DNA from: CAYZFD01 sp964477735
GTDB lineage: Bacteria; Bacteroidota; Bacteroidia; Flavobacteriales; Flavobacteriaceae
Assembly: GCA_964477735.1 (NCBI GenBank)
Contig: CAYZFD010000043.1
Span: forward strand, 1-13,015
Direction: 5' to 3'
DNA length: 13,015 nucleotides
Program-made: the position numbers and the translations under genes
The notes under the pieces: generated by a model
Told to the model about the DNA's origin: nothing
The model's database searches: none
What the model saw: only the letters and a program-made list of their open reading frames with translations
Shown here: one piece after another, positions 1 to 7,196 of the stretch
Layout: each line of letters opens with the position of its first letter
Numbering within the stretch: the stretch's first letter is position 1

Positions 1-65
<65 letters not shown>

Positions 66-75
66 ATTTGAATTG

Positions 76-106
76 CAAATTTACAACAAATTAATTTCTC
101 CACAAA
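76..106 (-). promoter_or_regulatory. Bacteroidota-type promoter for the initiator tRNA
   Basis: On the minus strand, TTTG (complement of 103-106) is followed after exactly 19 bases by TAAATTTG (complement of 76-83). This matches the published Bacteroidetes consensus of a TTTG/TTG element near -33 and TAnnTTTG near -7. The predicted transcript start falls around position 70, about 5 bases before the mature tRNA 5' end at 65. It is the best promoter match in the window. Assignment is by motif only. Confidence 0.65.
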
Positions 107-130
107 AAGCGCTGTTAAATTACCTTCATG

Positions 131-138
131 TAAATTTG
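131..138 (+). promoter_or_regulatory. Candidate -7 box for era
   Basis: TAAATTTG fits the TAnnTTTG -7 consensus and ends 4 bases before the era ATG at 143. No TTG lies at the usual 17-23 base distance upstream, so the promoter is only half supported. If used, transcription would start at or next to the start codon, giving a leaderless or nearly leaderless mRNA. Confidence 0.35.
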
Positions 139-142
139 CCAA

Positions 143-1027
143 ATGCACAAATCAGGATTCATTAACATCATTGGCAACCCAAATGTGGGCAAATCTACCC
201 TAACCAATGCTTTTGTAGGGGAGAAATTGTCTATCATCACAGCCAAAGCGCAAACCACGCGTCATAGAATATTGGGCTTGGTAAATGGTGAAGATTATCA
301 AGCTATTTTCTCAGACACGCCCGGCATCATCCAGCCTGCCTATGCCCTTCAAGAAGCCATGATGGAAAGTGTAAAAACCGCATTTGACGATGCTGATGTT
401 ATGCTGTTTTTGGTGGAAGCAGGAGAGCGGCAACTCAAAGACGAAAAATTCTTTAAAAGACTTCAAAATAGCGAAAAGCCCTTGCTTATTGCTATCAATA
501 AAATTGATTTAACCAACCAAGAAACCCTAGAAAATTTGGTTGAGCATTGGCAACAATTGTTTCCAAAGGCTGAAATTTGGTCAATCTCGGCTCTTGAGCA
601 TTTTAACACCGAAGCTCTTTTTCAAAGATTGATTCAATTATTGCCTGAGTCACCGCCTTATTTTCCAAAAGATCAACTCACAGACCGCTCAGAGCGCTTC
701 ATTGTTAACGAAAATATTCGTGAAAAAATTTTGATGCACTATGCCAAAGAAATCCCATATGCCGTAGAGGTAATCACTGAAGCTTTCGAAGAATCAGACC
801 ACCTCATTAAAATTCAATCAACCATTTTGGTTGAACGCGACACTCAAAAGGGAATTATCATTGGTCACAAGGGTGCTGCACTAAAAAAAGTAGGGATGCT
901 CGCTCGAAAAGATTTGGAGATCTTTTTCGATAAAAAAATCCATTTAGAATTATATGTGAAAGTAGATAAAAACTGGCGCTCAAATCAAAAAAAATTATCT
1001 CAATATGGCTACACCTCAAAGTCGTAG
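143..1027 (+). CDS. era: GTPase Era, ribosome small-subunit maturation
   Basis: Era is a GTP-binding protein that binds 16S rRNA near its 3' end and is needed for assembly of the 30S ribosomal subunit in the cytoplasm. At 294 aa it has the usual family length. The GTPase domain shows G1 GNPNVGKS (residues 11-18), switch region around QTTRH (37-41), G3 DTPG (58-61), G4 NKID (119-122) and G5 SAL (149-151). The C-terminal half is the KH RNA-binding domain, with the GHKG loop at 241-244. The ATG at 143 places the G1 motif at the normal distance from the N terminus. The next gene, der, is on the same strand 40 bases downstream and encodes another ribosome-assembly GTPase, so the two may share a transcript. 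Confidence 0.97.
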   Translation: MHKSGFINIIGNPNVGKSTLTNAFVGEKLSIITAKAQTTRHRILGLVNGEDYQAIFSDTPGIIQPAYALQEAMMESVKTAFDDADVMLFLVEAGERQLKDEKFFKRLQNSEKPLLIAINKIDLTNQETLENLVEHWQQLFPKAEIWSISALEHFNTEALFQRLIQLLPESPPYFPKDQLTDRSERFIVNENIREKILMHYAKEIPYAVEVITEAFEESDHLIKIQSTILVERDTQKGIIIGHKGAALKKVGMLARKDLEIFFDKKIHLELYVKVDKNWRSNQKKLSQYGYTSKS

Positions 1028-1042
1028 TTTGAAGGAAAGCAG

Positions 1043-1050
1043 TACTTTTG
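1043..1050 (+). promoter_or_regulatory. Candidate -7 box for der
   Basis: TACTTTTG matches TAnnTTTG, 17 bases before the der ATG at 1068, in the 40-base era-der spacer. There is no TTG at the expected upstream distance; a TTTG at 1028-1031 is too close. It could be a weak internal promoter giving der its own transcript, or chance in an AT-rich spacer. Confidence 0.3.
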
Positions 1051-1067
1051 CCAAACAATAATATACT

Positions 1068-2372
1068 ATGGGTTCATTTGTAGCCATTGTAGGCCGACCT
1101 AATGTTGGAAAATCAACACTTTTCAACCGTCTGATTCAACGTCGTGAAGCGATAGTGGATGCCCAAAGTGGCGTGACTCGAGATCGTCACTATGGTAAAA
1201 CAGACTGGAACGGTCGTCAGTTTACTTTGGTGGACACGGGTGGATATGTCGTGGGTGGAGATGATACTTTTGAAAAAGAAATAGATCGTCAGGTTGAAAT
1301 TGCCATCGAAGAAGCCGACCTCATTGTGTTTGTAGTGGATGTGGAGTCAGGAGTAACTTTGCTCGACGAAGATGTGGCACGCTTGCTACACAGGTCGAAC
1401 AAAAAAGTCTTGTTGGCCATTAATAAGGTTGATAATGCCCAAAGGGCTGCTGACACTGTTGAATTTTTTGCATTAGGTTTAGATAACACCGTTCACATTT
1501 CTGCCATCAATGGAAGTGGAACAGGTGATTTGCTAGATCAAATTGTGCTCTATCTTCCAAAAGCTGAAGAACCTGAGGAGAGCGAACTCCCTCGATTTGC
1601 TGTTGTGGGTCGCCCCAATGCCGGAAAGTCTTCTTTTATTAACGCTTTGCTTGGAGAGGAACGTAACATCGTTACAGACCAGGCCGGCACTACTCGTGAT
1701 AGTATTGACACAGTCTATAATCGCTTTGGTTTCGAATTTAAGCTGGTTGACACGGCGGGGATTCGCAAAAAAAATAAAGTTAAAGAGGACATAGAATTCT
1801 ACTCTGTGATGCGTGCCCTTCGCACGCTAGAGTATGCCGATGTGTGTTTACTTTTGTTTGACGCAACCCGAACTTTTGATGCCCAAGTCAAGAATATTTT
1901 TTGGCTCGCAGCTCGAAATCGAAAGTGCATTGTGATTTTGGTAAACAAATGGGATTTGGCAGAAAAAGACCAGCATGCTACCAAGAAATTCACCCAAATC
2001 ATACAGAAAGAAATCGAACCTTTCACCGATGTTCCTATTGTGTTTATTTCATCCCTCACCAAGCAACGAATCTTTAAGGCCATTGAAACTGCAGTTGAAA
2101 TTTATCAGAAACGCTCCCAAAGAATTCCAACACGAAAACTCAATGACACCCTGTTGCCCATTATTGAAAAATATCCACCACCAGCTATAAAGGGAAAATA
2201 TGTGAAAATCAAATATTGCACCCAACTTCATACTCCCTACCCTCAGTTTGCTTTTTTTTGCAACCTTCCACAATATGTAAAAGATCCCTACAAACGTTTT
2301 CTTGAAAACAAATTGCGCTCACATTTCGATTTTTCGGGAGTGCCGATCGATGTTTTTATGCGGAAAAAATAA
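1068..2372 (+). CDS. der: GTPase Der (EngA), tandem G-domain ribosome assembly factor
   Basis: Der carries two GTPase domains in one chain and acts in maturation of the 50S ribosomal subunit. At 434 aa it has normal family length. Domain 1 has G1 GRPNVGKS (residues 9-16), DTGG (56-59) and NKVD (119-122). Domain 2 has G1 GRPNAGKS (181-188), DTAG (228-231) and NKWD (293-296). The last 80 or so residues form the KH-like domain and include the basic, proline-rich stretch before the C-terminal RSHFDFSGVPI. The ATG at 1068 puts G1 at residue 9, as in other Der proteins. It lies directly after era, and its stop is 18 bases from the stop of the convergent MerR-type gene. Confidence 0.97.
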   Translation: MGSFVAIVGRPNVGKSTLFNRLIQRREAIVDAQSGVTRDRHYGKTDWNGRQFTLVDTGGYVVGGDDTFEKEIDRQVEIAIEEADLIVFVVDVESGVTLLDEDVARLLHRSNKKVLLAINKVDNAQRAADTVEFFALGLDNTVHISAINGSGTGDLLDQIVLYLPKAEEPEESELPRFAVVGRPNAGKSSFINALLGEERNIVTDQAGTTRDSIDTVYNRFGFEFKLVDTAGIRKKNKVKEDIEFYSVMRALRTLEYADVCLLLFDATRTFDAQVKNIFWLAARNRKCIVILVNKWDLAEKDQHATKKFTQIIQKEIEPFTDVPIVFISSLTKQRIFKAIETAVEIYQKRSQRIPTRKLNDTLLPIIEKYPPPAIKGKYVKIKYCTQLHTPYPQFAFFCNLPQYVKDPYKRFLENKLRSHFDFSGVPIDVFMRKK

Positions 2373-2401
2373 GAACAATCTAGAGAAATTCTATAGTTCT
2401 T
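2363..2401 (-). terminator. Possible terminator for the M23/MerR transcript, between convergent genes
   Basis: An imperfect, AT-rich hairpin pairs AAGAAC (2371-2376) with GTTCTT (2396-2401). An inner stem TAGA/TCTA (2381-2384 with 2390-2393) closes a small loop. Read on the minus strand it is followed by ATTTTTTCC, so it looks like an intrinsic terminator for the minus-strand genes. It overlaps the last codons of both der and the MerR gene. The stem is weak, so confidence is moderate. Confidence 0.4.
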
Positions 2402-2708
2402 GCTTTAGAGCATCTAATTTTGCTCGAATTTTCTCCAGTTTTTGAATCACTTTTAGGGTAGATGAAGGGTTGTTGATTCGTGCCTTAGCACCTTCTAGCG
2501 TAAAACCTTTTTCTTTTACCAAATGAAAGATTTCTTGTAATTTCTCTACGTCTTTTGCATTATAACGTCGGGTGCCTTTGGCGTTTTTCCTTGGGTTAAA
2601 TGAGTCAAATTCTTTTTCCCAATATCGAATCAAAGAGGGCTTTACATCAAATGCTTTGGCCAATTCACCAATGCCATAATACAATTTTTCGGGGAGTAAA
2701 GGATGCAT
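2391..2708 (-). CDS. Small MerR-family transcriptional regulator
   Basis: This is a 105-residue protein with a MerR-type winged helix-turn-helix. The helix-turn-helix covers about residues 10-31 (YGIGELAKAFDV, then SLIRYWEKEF). A wing with the typical GTRRYNAKDVEKL signature follows at 45-57, then the second helix pair (KEKGFTLEGAKARI) and a short charged coiled-coil tail (about 84-104). There is no C-terminal effector domain and no cysteine, so metal or drug sensing of the classical MerR kind is not supported. Its ATG overlaps the stop codon of the upstream M23 peptidase gene by one base (TAATG), which predicts translational coupling. The regulated genes cannot be told from the sequence; autoregulation or control of the peptidase is only a guess. 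Confidence 0.9.
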   Translation of the reverse strand: MHPLLPEKLYYGIGELAKAFDVKPSLIRYWEKEFDSFNPRKNAKGTRRYNAKDVEKLQEIFHLVKEKGFTLEGAKARINNPSSTLKVIQKLEKIRAKLDALKQEL

Positions 2709-3685
2709 TAGTCAAGTGATTGATTCTCTTGGTTGGTCAAGTTGAGTAAAGCATCAAACTCTTCGGCAGACAAATTTCCGTAATAGAAGTGAATCGGATT
2801 TAATCTTTTTCCGTCTTTAAAAACCTCGTAATGTAGGTGAGGAGCCTGAGAGCGACCGGTGCTCCCTACAAATCCAATTACATCCCCTTTTTTAACGCGC
2901 TGACCTACACGCACATTATACTTGTTGAGATGTGCGTAGAGGGTTAGATATCCAAAACCATGATCTATACGAATGTGTTTTCCATAGCCTGCAGAGCGGC
3001 TATCGGCACGTTTCACTAGGCCTTCGCTGGCTGCATAAATCGGCGTATTTCGGGGCGCCGTAAAATCCATGCCCCAATGCATTTTTCTCTTTTTGTTAAA
3101 GGGATCTGTTCTATATCCATAACCCGAAGCAATACGGGTTAGGTCTTCATTTCTAATGGGTTGAATGGATGGGATAGCCGAAAGTAAGGCTTCTTTTTCC
3201 TCTGCTAAACGCTGTATTTCATCGAGAGACTTTGATTGAATGACAAGCTGCTTGGTTAAAACATCAATTCTTTTGGTGGTCTTTATGATCAGCGAGGAGT
3301 TGTCGAAACCCTCTAAGTTATCATATCTGTTTACCCCCCCAAAACCAGCCTTTCGAACTTCGTCAGGAATGGGGTTTGCCTCGAAAAGTGTTCTATAAAT
3401 ATTGTTGTCTCTTTTTTGAAGGTTTTCTAAAACGATTTCAATTTGCCCCATTTTTCTGTTCAAAAACTCATATTGCAACTTATATTGTTCAATTTCACGA
3501 GCTTGTGCAATTTCTTTGGGTGTGTTGAGCAAAGGCGTGTTAAGCAAAACCAAAAGTGCCATAACGCCAAAAAACAAAGAAGCTAACAAAAACGCCAATG
3601 CATGGCGAAAACGAGTCCCTTTTTTGGGCTCAATTTTTCGATAAGACAAACTCTCAGAGTCGTAATAATATCTAGCCTTTGACAT
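2708..3685 (-). CDS. Membrane-anchored M23 (LytM-type) peptidoglycan endopeptidase
   Basis: The 325-residue protein has a short basic cytoplasmic N terminus, one membrane helix (about residues 28-49), a coiled-coil region (about 58-95 and 135-170), and a C-terminal M23 domain (about 180-300). The zinc and catalytic residues of the LytM fold are present: H203 and D207 in HWGMD, H252 in YAHL, and H283/H285 in HLHYE. An active cross-link-cleaving enzyme facing the periplasm is therefore likely, unlike the degenerate EnvC/NlpD type. In this family it cuts peptide bridges in peptidoglycan; the cleaved bond cannot be read from sequence. It is followed with a one-base overlap by the MerR gene and is divergent from alaS. 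M23 peptidase, MerR and alaS sit together in many Flavobacteria as I recall, though I cannot check this here. Confidence 0.92.
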   Translation of the reverse strand: MSKARYYYDSESLSYRKIEPKKGTRFRHALAFLLASLFFGVMALLVLLNTPLLNTPKEIAQAREIEQYKLQYEFLNRKMGQIEIVLENLQKRDNNIYRTLFEANPIPDEVRKAGFGGVNRYDNLEGFDNSSLIIKTTKRIDVLTKQLVIQSKSLDEIQRLAEEKEALLSAIPSIQPIRNEDLTRIASGYGYRTDPFNKKRKMHWGMDFTAPRNTPIYAASEGLVKRADSRSAGYGKHIRIDHGFGYLTLYAHLNKYNVRVGQRVKKGDVIGFVGSTGRSQAPHLHYEVFKDGKRLNPIHFYYGNLSAEEFDALLNLTNQENQSLD

Positions 3686-3791
3686 TCGTTAAAATATACT
3701 ATTTTTACGCACTGATAGTGGGTCATATAACCCTTAAAATCAATACACACCTTGCAAATATAAAAAATAGTTCTGACCACGACACAATTCG
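3686..3791. other. Divergent spacer between the M23 gene and alaS
   Basis: This 106-base, AT-rich spacer is the only room for both divergent transcription units. The minus-strand promoter is supported by motif. For alaS the only near match is TAGTTCTG at 3768-3775 (one mismatch to TAnnTTTG) without a well-placed -33 element. I see no T-box or other obvious leader structure for alaS. Confidence 0.5.
3755..3787 (-). promoter_or_regulatory. Candidate promoter for the M23/MerR pair
   Basis: On the minus strand, TTG (complement of 3785-3787) and TATATTTG (complement of 3755-3762) are separated by 22 bases. This fits TTG-N17-23-TAnnTTTG. The predicted start near 3749 would leave a leader of roughly 60 bases before the peptidase ATG at 3685. 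The upstream element lies only a few bases before the alaS start codon, so the two transcription units would share this spacer. Confidence 0.45.
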
Positions 3792-6407
3792 ATGAAATCT
3801 AGCGAAGTTCGACAACAATTCCTCTCGTTTTTTGAATCCAAAAAACACCAAATTGTACCCTCTGCACCCTTGGTGAACAAGGACGATCCCACTCTGCTTT
3901 TTGTCAATGCAGGGATGAACCCTTTTAAAGAATATTTTTTAGGGAATAAGCCTGCAAAAACACCGCGTATTGTCGATACACAAAAATGTTTGCGAGTTTC
4001 CGGAAAACATAACGATCTCGAGGAAGTAGGAATCGATACCTACCATCACACCATGTTTGAAATGCTTGGAAACTGGAGTTTTGGTGATTATTTCAAAAAA
4101 GAAGCCATTTCATGGGCTTGGGAGCTTTTGGTAGATGTTTTTAAGATAGATCCCAAATCACTATATGTTACAGTCTTTGAGGGTTCCTCAGAAGATCAGC
4201 TTGAGGTTGATCAAGAAGCCTATGATTTGTGGAAAAATATTGTGCCAGAAGATCGTATCATTATGGGCAACAAGAAGGACAATTTTTGGGAAATGGGTGA
4301 TCAGGGACCCTGTGGTCCTTGCTCCGAAATCCATGTTGATATAAGATCTGAGGCTGAAAAAAATCAAGTGCCTGGCGCTTCCCTCGTGAATCAAGATCAC
4401 CCACAAGTTGTGGAAATATGGAACTTGGTTTTCATGGAATTTAATAGAAAAGCCGATGGAAGTTTAGAGAAGTTACCCGCTCAGCACGTAGATACGGGCA
4501 TGGGTTTTGAACGTCTTTGTATGGTATTGCAAGGCGTACAATCTAACTATGATACCGATGTTTTTCAACCGCTGATTAGGGAGCTAGAAACCATGACCAA
4601 CACGAACTATGGGAAAGATCAAAAAATAGATATTGCTCTTCGGGTGATCGCTGATCACGTTAGGGCGGTTTCATTTTCTATAGCCGATGGACAATTGCCC
4701 AGCAACACAGGTGCAGGCTATGTGATTCGAAGAATTCTAAGACGAGCGATTCGCTACGGATTCACATTTTTAGACCAAAAAACACCCTTTATTTATCGAC
4801 TTGTAAATGTATTGGTGCAGCAAATGAGTGTTGCTTTTCCCGAATTAAAAAGTCAAAAAACACTCATCACCAATGTGATTAGGGAAGAAGAACAATCTTT
4901 CTTAAGAACCTTAGATCAAGGATTGGTTTTGCTAGACAACCTCATTCAATCTTCTCAAGGCGATACCTTTTCCGGGGATAAAGCATTTGAATTGTATGAC
5001 ACCTTTGGGTTTCCCATAGACTTAACAGCGCTAATTCTCAGAGAGCGCAATCTAAAACTCGATCGCCAGGGGTTCGATATTGCCATGCGTGAACAAAAAG
5101 CACGATCACGTGCGGCCACTTCGGTTTTAACCGATGATTGGGTGATCTTGATTGACGATCCAGAGCAAGAATTTTTGGGATATGATCGATTGGAGGTGCC
5201 AGTAAAAGTGGCCCGTTATCGAAAAGTGGACTCAAAAAAAGACGGCACTCAGTTTCAGCTGGTCTTTAATATGACACCTTTTTACCCTGAGAGTGGTGGC
5301 CAAGTAGGCGACAAAGGCTATCTTGAAGCACCCAATGGCGAAGTGGTTTACATCATTGACACCAAGAAAGAAAACAATCTCATTGTTCATCTAACAGAAG
5401 TGCTCCCGAGAGATCCCAAGCAAACTTTTAAGGCTGTGGTGGATGTGCGTCAGCGCCATGCAACCTCGTCAAACCACACCGCCACACACTTATTGCATCA
5501 GGCTCTTCGAACTATTTTAGGTGCCCATGTGGAGCAAAAAGGTTCTATGGTGCATAGTCGTTCTTTTCGCTTCGATTTTTCACATTTTTCAAAAGTGACT
5601 GAAGACGAGCTTAAAGAAGTTGAACAATTTGTTAATGCTAGAATTCGGGAGCAGCTCCCCCTAATAGAAAAACGCCATGTTCCCTACGACGAAGCTATTC
5701 AAGCTGGTGCAATGGCTCTATTTGGTGAAAAATATGGCGACACTGTAAGAACCATTCAGTTTGGCCAATCTGTTGAACTTTGTGGAGGAACACATGTTCA
5801 AAACACTCAAGATTTATGGCATTGTATTCTTTTATCGGAGGGTGCTGTGGCCTCGGGAATTCGTCGAATTGAAGCTTTAACCGGTGAGGCCGCCAAGAAT
5901 CATATTGAGGAACAGTCCAAAACGCTGGAAGACGTAAAAAAAATATTACCAAATCCACAAGATCCTATCAAGTCTGTGGAAGGCCTACTGGCCGAAAATA
6001 ACCGCCTAAAAAAATCCTTGGAGGCCGCTCAAAAAATAGTTGTGAAAGCCGTGGAGTCAGATTTAATAGCACAATTAGAAAATAAGAATGGTGTTCATTT
6101 TTTGGCTGCTCAAGTAGATTTAAGTCCACAAAACATCAAAGATTTGGCTTTTTCTATGGCACAAAAAAACAGCAATTTGATTTTGGTCTTGGGAACCATT
6201 CAGGAGGGTAAGCCACTGCTAAGTTGCTATATTTCTAAAGATTTGGTTGAAAACAAAGGTTGGGATGCTGGAAAAATAATACGAACTTTGAGTGTTCATA
6301 TTCAAGGGGGTGGCGGAGGACAAGCCTTTTTTGCTACTGCAGGAGGAAAAAAGGCTGAAGGTTTGGCAAAAGCCCTTCAGGCAGCAGAAACTACAATTTT
6401 TTCTTAA
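3792..6407 (+). CDS. alaS: Alanyl-tRNA synthetase
   Basis: AlaRS charges tRNA-Ala with alanine using ATP and removes mischarged Ser and Gly by its own editing site. The 871 aa are close to the length of E. coli AlaRS. The class II catalytic domain spans about residues 1-240, with motif 2 in the region RVSGKHNDLEEVG to MFEMLGNWSFGDYF (68-101) and motif 3 GMGFERL (236-242). The tRNA-binding helical domain follows. The editing domain has HTATH (H562, H566) and CGGTH (C664, H668), the four zinc ligands. The C-Ala domain at the end has the glycine-rich GGGGGQAFFATAGGK (839-853). All expected parts are intact. The start gives the usual N terminus (SSEVRQQFLSFF). Its stop is only 4 bases from the convergent DUF4136 gene. 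Confidence 0.98.
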   Translation: MKSSEVRQQFLSFFESKKHQIVPSAPLVNKDDPTLLFVNAGMNPFKEYFLGNKPAKTPRIVDTQKCLRVSGKHNDLEEVGIDTYHHTMFEMLGNWSFGDYFKKEAISWAWELLVDVFKIDPKSLYVTVFEGSSEDQLEVDQEAYDLWKNIVPEDRIIMGNKKDNFWEMGDQGPCGPCSEIHVDIRSEAEKNQVPGASLVNQDHPQVVEIWNLVFMEFNRKADGSLEKLPAQHVDTGMGFERLCMVLQGVQSNYDTDVFQPLIRELETMTNTNYGKDQKIDIALRVIADHVRAVSFSIADGQLPSNTGAGYVIRRILRRAIRYGFTFLDQKTPFIYRLVNVLVQQMSVAFPELKSQKTLITNVIREEEQSFLRTLDQGLVLLDNLIQSSQGDTFSGDKAFELYDTFGFPIDLTALILRERNLKLDRQGFDIAMREQKARSRAATSVLTDDWVILIDDPEQEFLGYDRLEVPVKVARYRKVDSKKDGTQFQLVFNMTPFYPESGGQVGDKGYLEAPNGEVVYIIDTKKENNLIVHLTEVLPRDPKQTFKAVVDVRQRHATSSNHTATHLLHQALRTILGAHVEQKGSMVHSRSFRFDFSHFSKVTEDELKEVEQFVNARIREQLPLIEKRHVPYDEAIQAGAMALFGEKYGDTVRTIQFGQSVELCGGTHVQNTQDLWHCILLSEGAVASGIRRIEALTGEAAKNHIEEQSKTLEDVKKILPNPQDPIKSVEGLLAENNRLKKSLEAAQKIVVKAVESDLIAQLENKNGVHFLAAQVDLSPQNIKDLAFSMAQKNSNLILVLGTIQEGKPLLSCYISKDLVENKGWDAGKIIRTLSVHIQGGGGGQAFFATAGGKKAEGLAKALQAAETTIFS

Positions 6408-6411
6408 GTTT

Positions 6412-6942
6412 TTATCCTTTAGAAGGTGGGTAAATTTCAAGAATTTCAGACACAAATTCGTTGATTTTTTCGTCTCTATTTTTTGCTGAGGTAGGAAGAT
6501 TACCAATCCCTTTTCCTTGCCAAATCAATTCTTTTTTGGTTGCATCAACAAAGTCGATATAAAGAGTTCCTTCAGTTCGTGTATAAACATTGTTGTAGTT
6601 CATCCCCCAATTCCAAGGACCCCAGCCCCAGCCAAAACCATAATTAAAACCCCAGGGGTCAACATCAACACGCTCTCTGGCAGTTGTTGAGATGTTGATG
6701 AGCAAATCTGGAGAGTCTGAAGATGTAAAACCTTTAGAAATCATTGCTTTCTCAATCGCACGAAGGATCCGTCTTTTATCTAAATCAGAAATTTCCACTT
6801 TATCAATACCTGCTTTGTAGAAGGCATAAGTTTTAAATTTAGAAAAATCTACGTTTTGATCAAAATCACTTGCCACACGAATAGATACACAAGAAGAGAG
6901 GGAAATCAATCCAAGCAATAAAAAAAATCGTTTATAAACCAT
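6412..6942 (-). CDS. DUF4136-type lipoprotein
   Basis: This is a 176-residue predicted lipoprotein starting at the ATG at 6942. An in-frame ATG at 6969 would add nine residues, but the later start gives a standard signal: MVYKRF, a hydrophobic stretch, then lipobox LSSC with the lipidated cysteine at residue 18. The mature part begins VSIRVASDFDQNVDFSKFKTYAFY, typical of DUF4136, and continues with the helix LDKRRILRAIEKAMISKGF and PDLLINISTTARE. A tryptophan/glycine-rich stretch (97-115) precedes the conserved TEGTLYIDFVDATKKELIWQG strand pair. The family is common in Bacteroidota envelopes and its biochemical role is unknown to me. The gene may be read together with the DUF5522 gene 51 bases upstream. 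It is convergent with alaS. Confidence 0.88.
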   Translation of the reverse strand: MVYKRFFLLLGLISLSSCVSIRVASDFDQNVDFSKFKTYAFYKAGIDKVEISDLDKRRILRAIEKAMISKGFTSSDSPDLLINISTTARERVDVDPWGFNYGFGWGWGPWNWGMNYNNVYTRTEGTLYIDFVDATKKELIWQGKGIGNLPTSAKNRDEKINEFVSEILEIYPPSKG

Positions 6943-6993
6943 GGTGTATTTTATTTTTATCAAAATCAATAATCGTGCCGCAACATCATTGAA

Positions 6994-7152
6994 TTAAGTC
7001 GTTTTTTTTGGGTCAAAACCATAGGGGCAATGTTTGCAGTTGCTTTGGCAACAGTATCCTCTTTTGATGTGGTATTGGGTAGTGAAAACGCGATAACCCT
7101 CTTCAGACCAATAAAAATCTCCTTCTTCTAAAGACAAAATTTTGTTATGCAT
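6994..7152 (-). CDS. 52-residue cysteine-rich DUF5522-like protein
   Basis: Reading the minus strand from the ATG at 7152 gives a complete 52-residue frame ending in TAA at 6994-6996. The protein starts MHNKILSLEEGDFYWSEEGYRVF and has a compact cysteine motif near its end: C34, C35, C39 and C42 in GYCCQSNCKHCPYGF. The pattern C-C-x3-C-x2-C-P-Y-G, preceded by a GYRVFT-x4-YH segment, is what I know as DUF5522, a small Bacteroidota family of unknown function. Four closely spaced cysteines plus H41 suggest a bound metal or cluster, but this is inference. AGGTGAT just before the ATG may help translation. It diverges from the PLP-enzyme gene and lies upstream of the DUF4136 lipoprotein gene on the same strand. 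Confidence 0.82.
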   Translation of the reverse strand: MHNKILSLEEGDFYWSEEGYRVFTTQYHIKRGYCCQSNCKHCPYGFDPKKTT

Positions 7153-7158
7153 ATCACC

Positions 7159-7166
7159 TATTTTTG
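7159..7166 (+). promoter_or_regulatory. Candidate -7 box for the PLP enzyme-GH73-hemL group
   Basis: TATTTTTG matches TAnnTTTG in the 44-base spacer between the divergent DUF5522 and PLP-enzyme genes, 30 bases before the ATG at 7197. A TTTTG ends at 7144, a 14-base spacing that is shorter than normal. On the other strand TACTTTTA (complement of 7167-7174) is a one-mismatch candidate for the DUF5522 gene. Confidence 0.4.
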
Positions 7167-7196
7167 TAAAAGTATAAATTCGTGACCAATCTGCAA

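Noticed and set aside
3583..3780. Separate small gene overlapping the start of the M23 gene on the minus strand
   Set aside because: It covers the promoter region and the out-of-frame start of a clear gene, and its translation shows no recognisable motif.
6355..6380. Inverted repeat CTGAAGG/CCTTCAG near the end of alaS as a terminator
   Set aside because: It lies inside the coding sequence for the C-terminal AEGLAKALQAA, has a 12-base loop, and is not directly followed by a T-tract.
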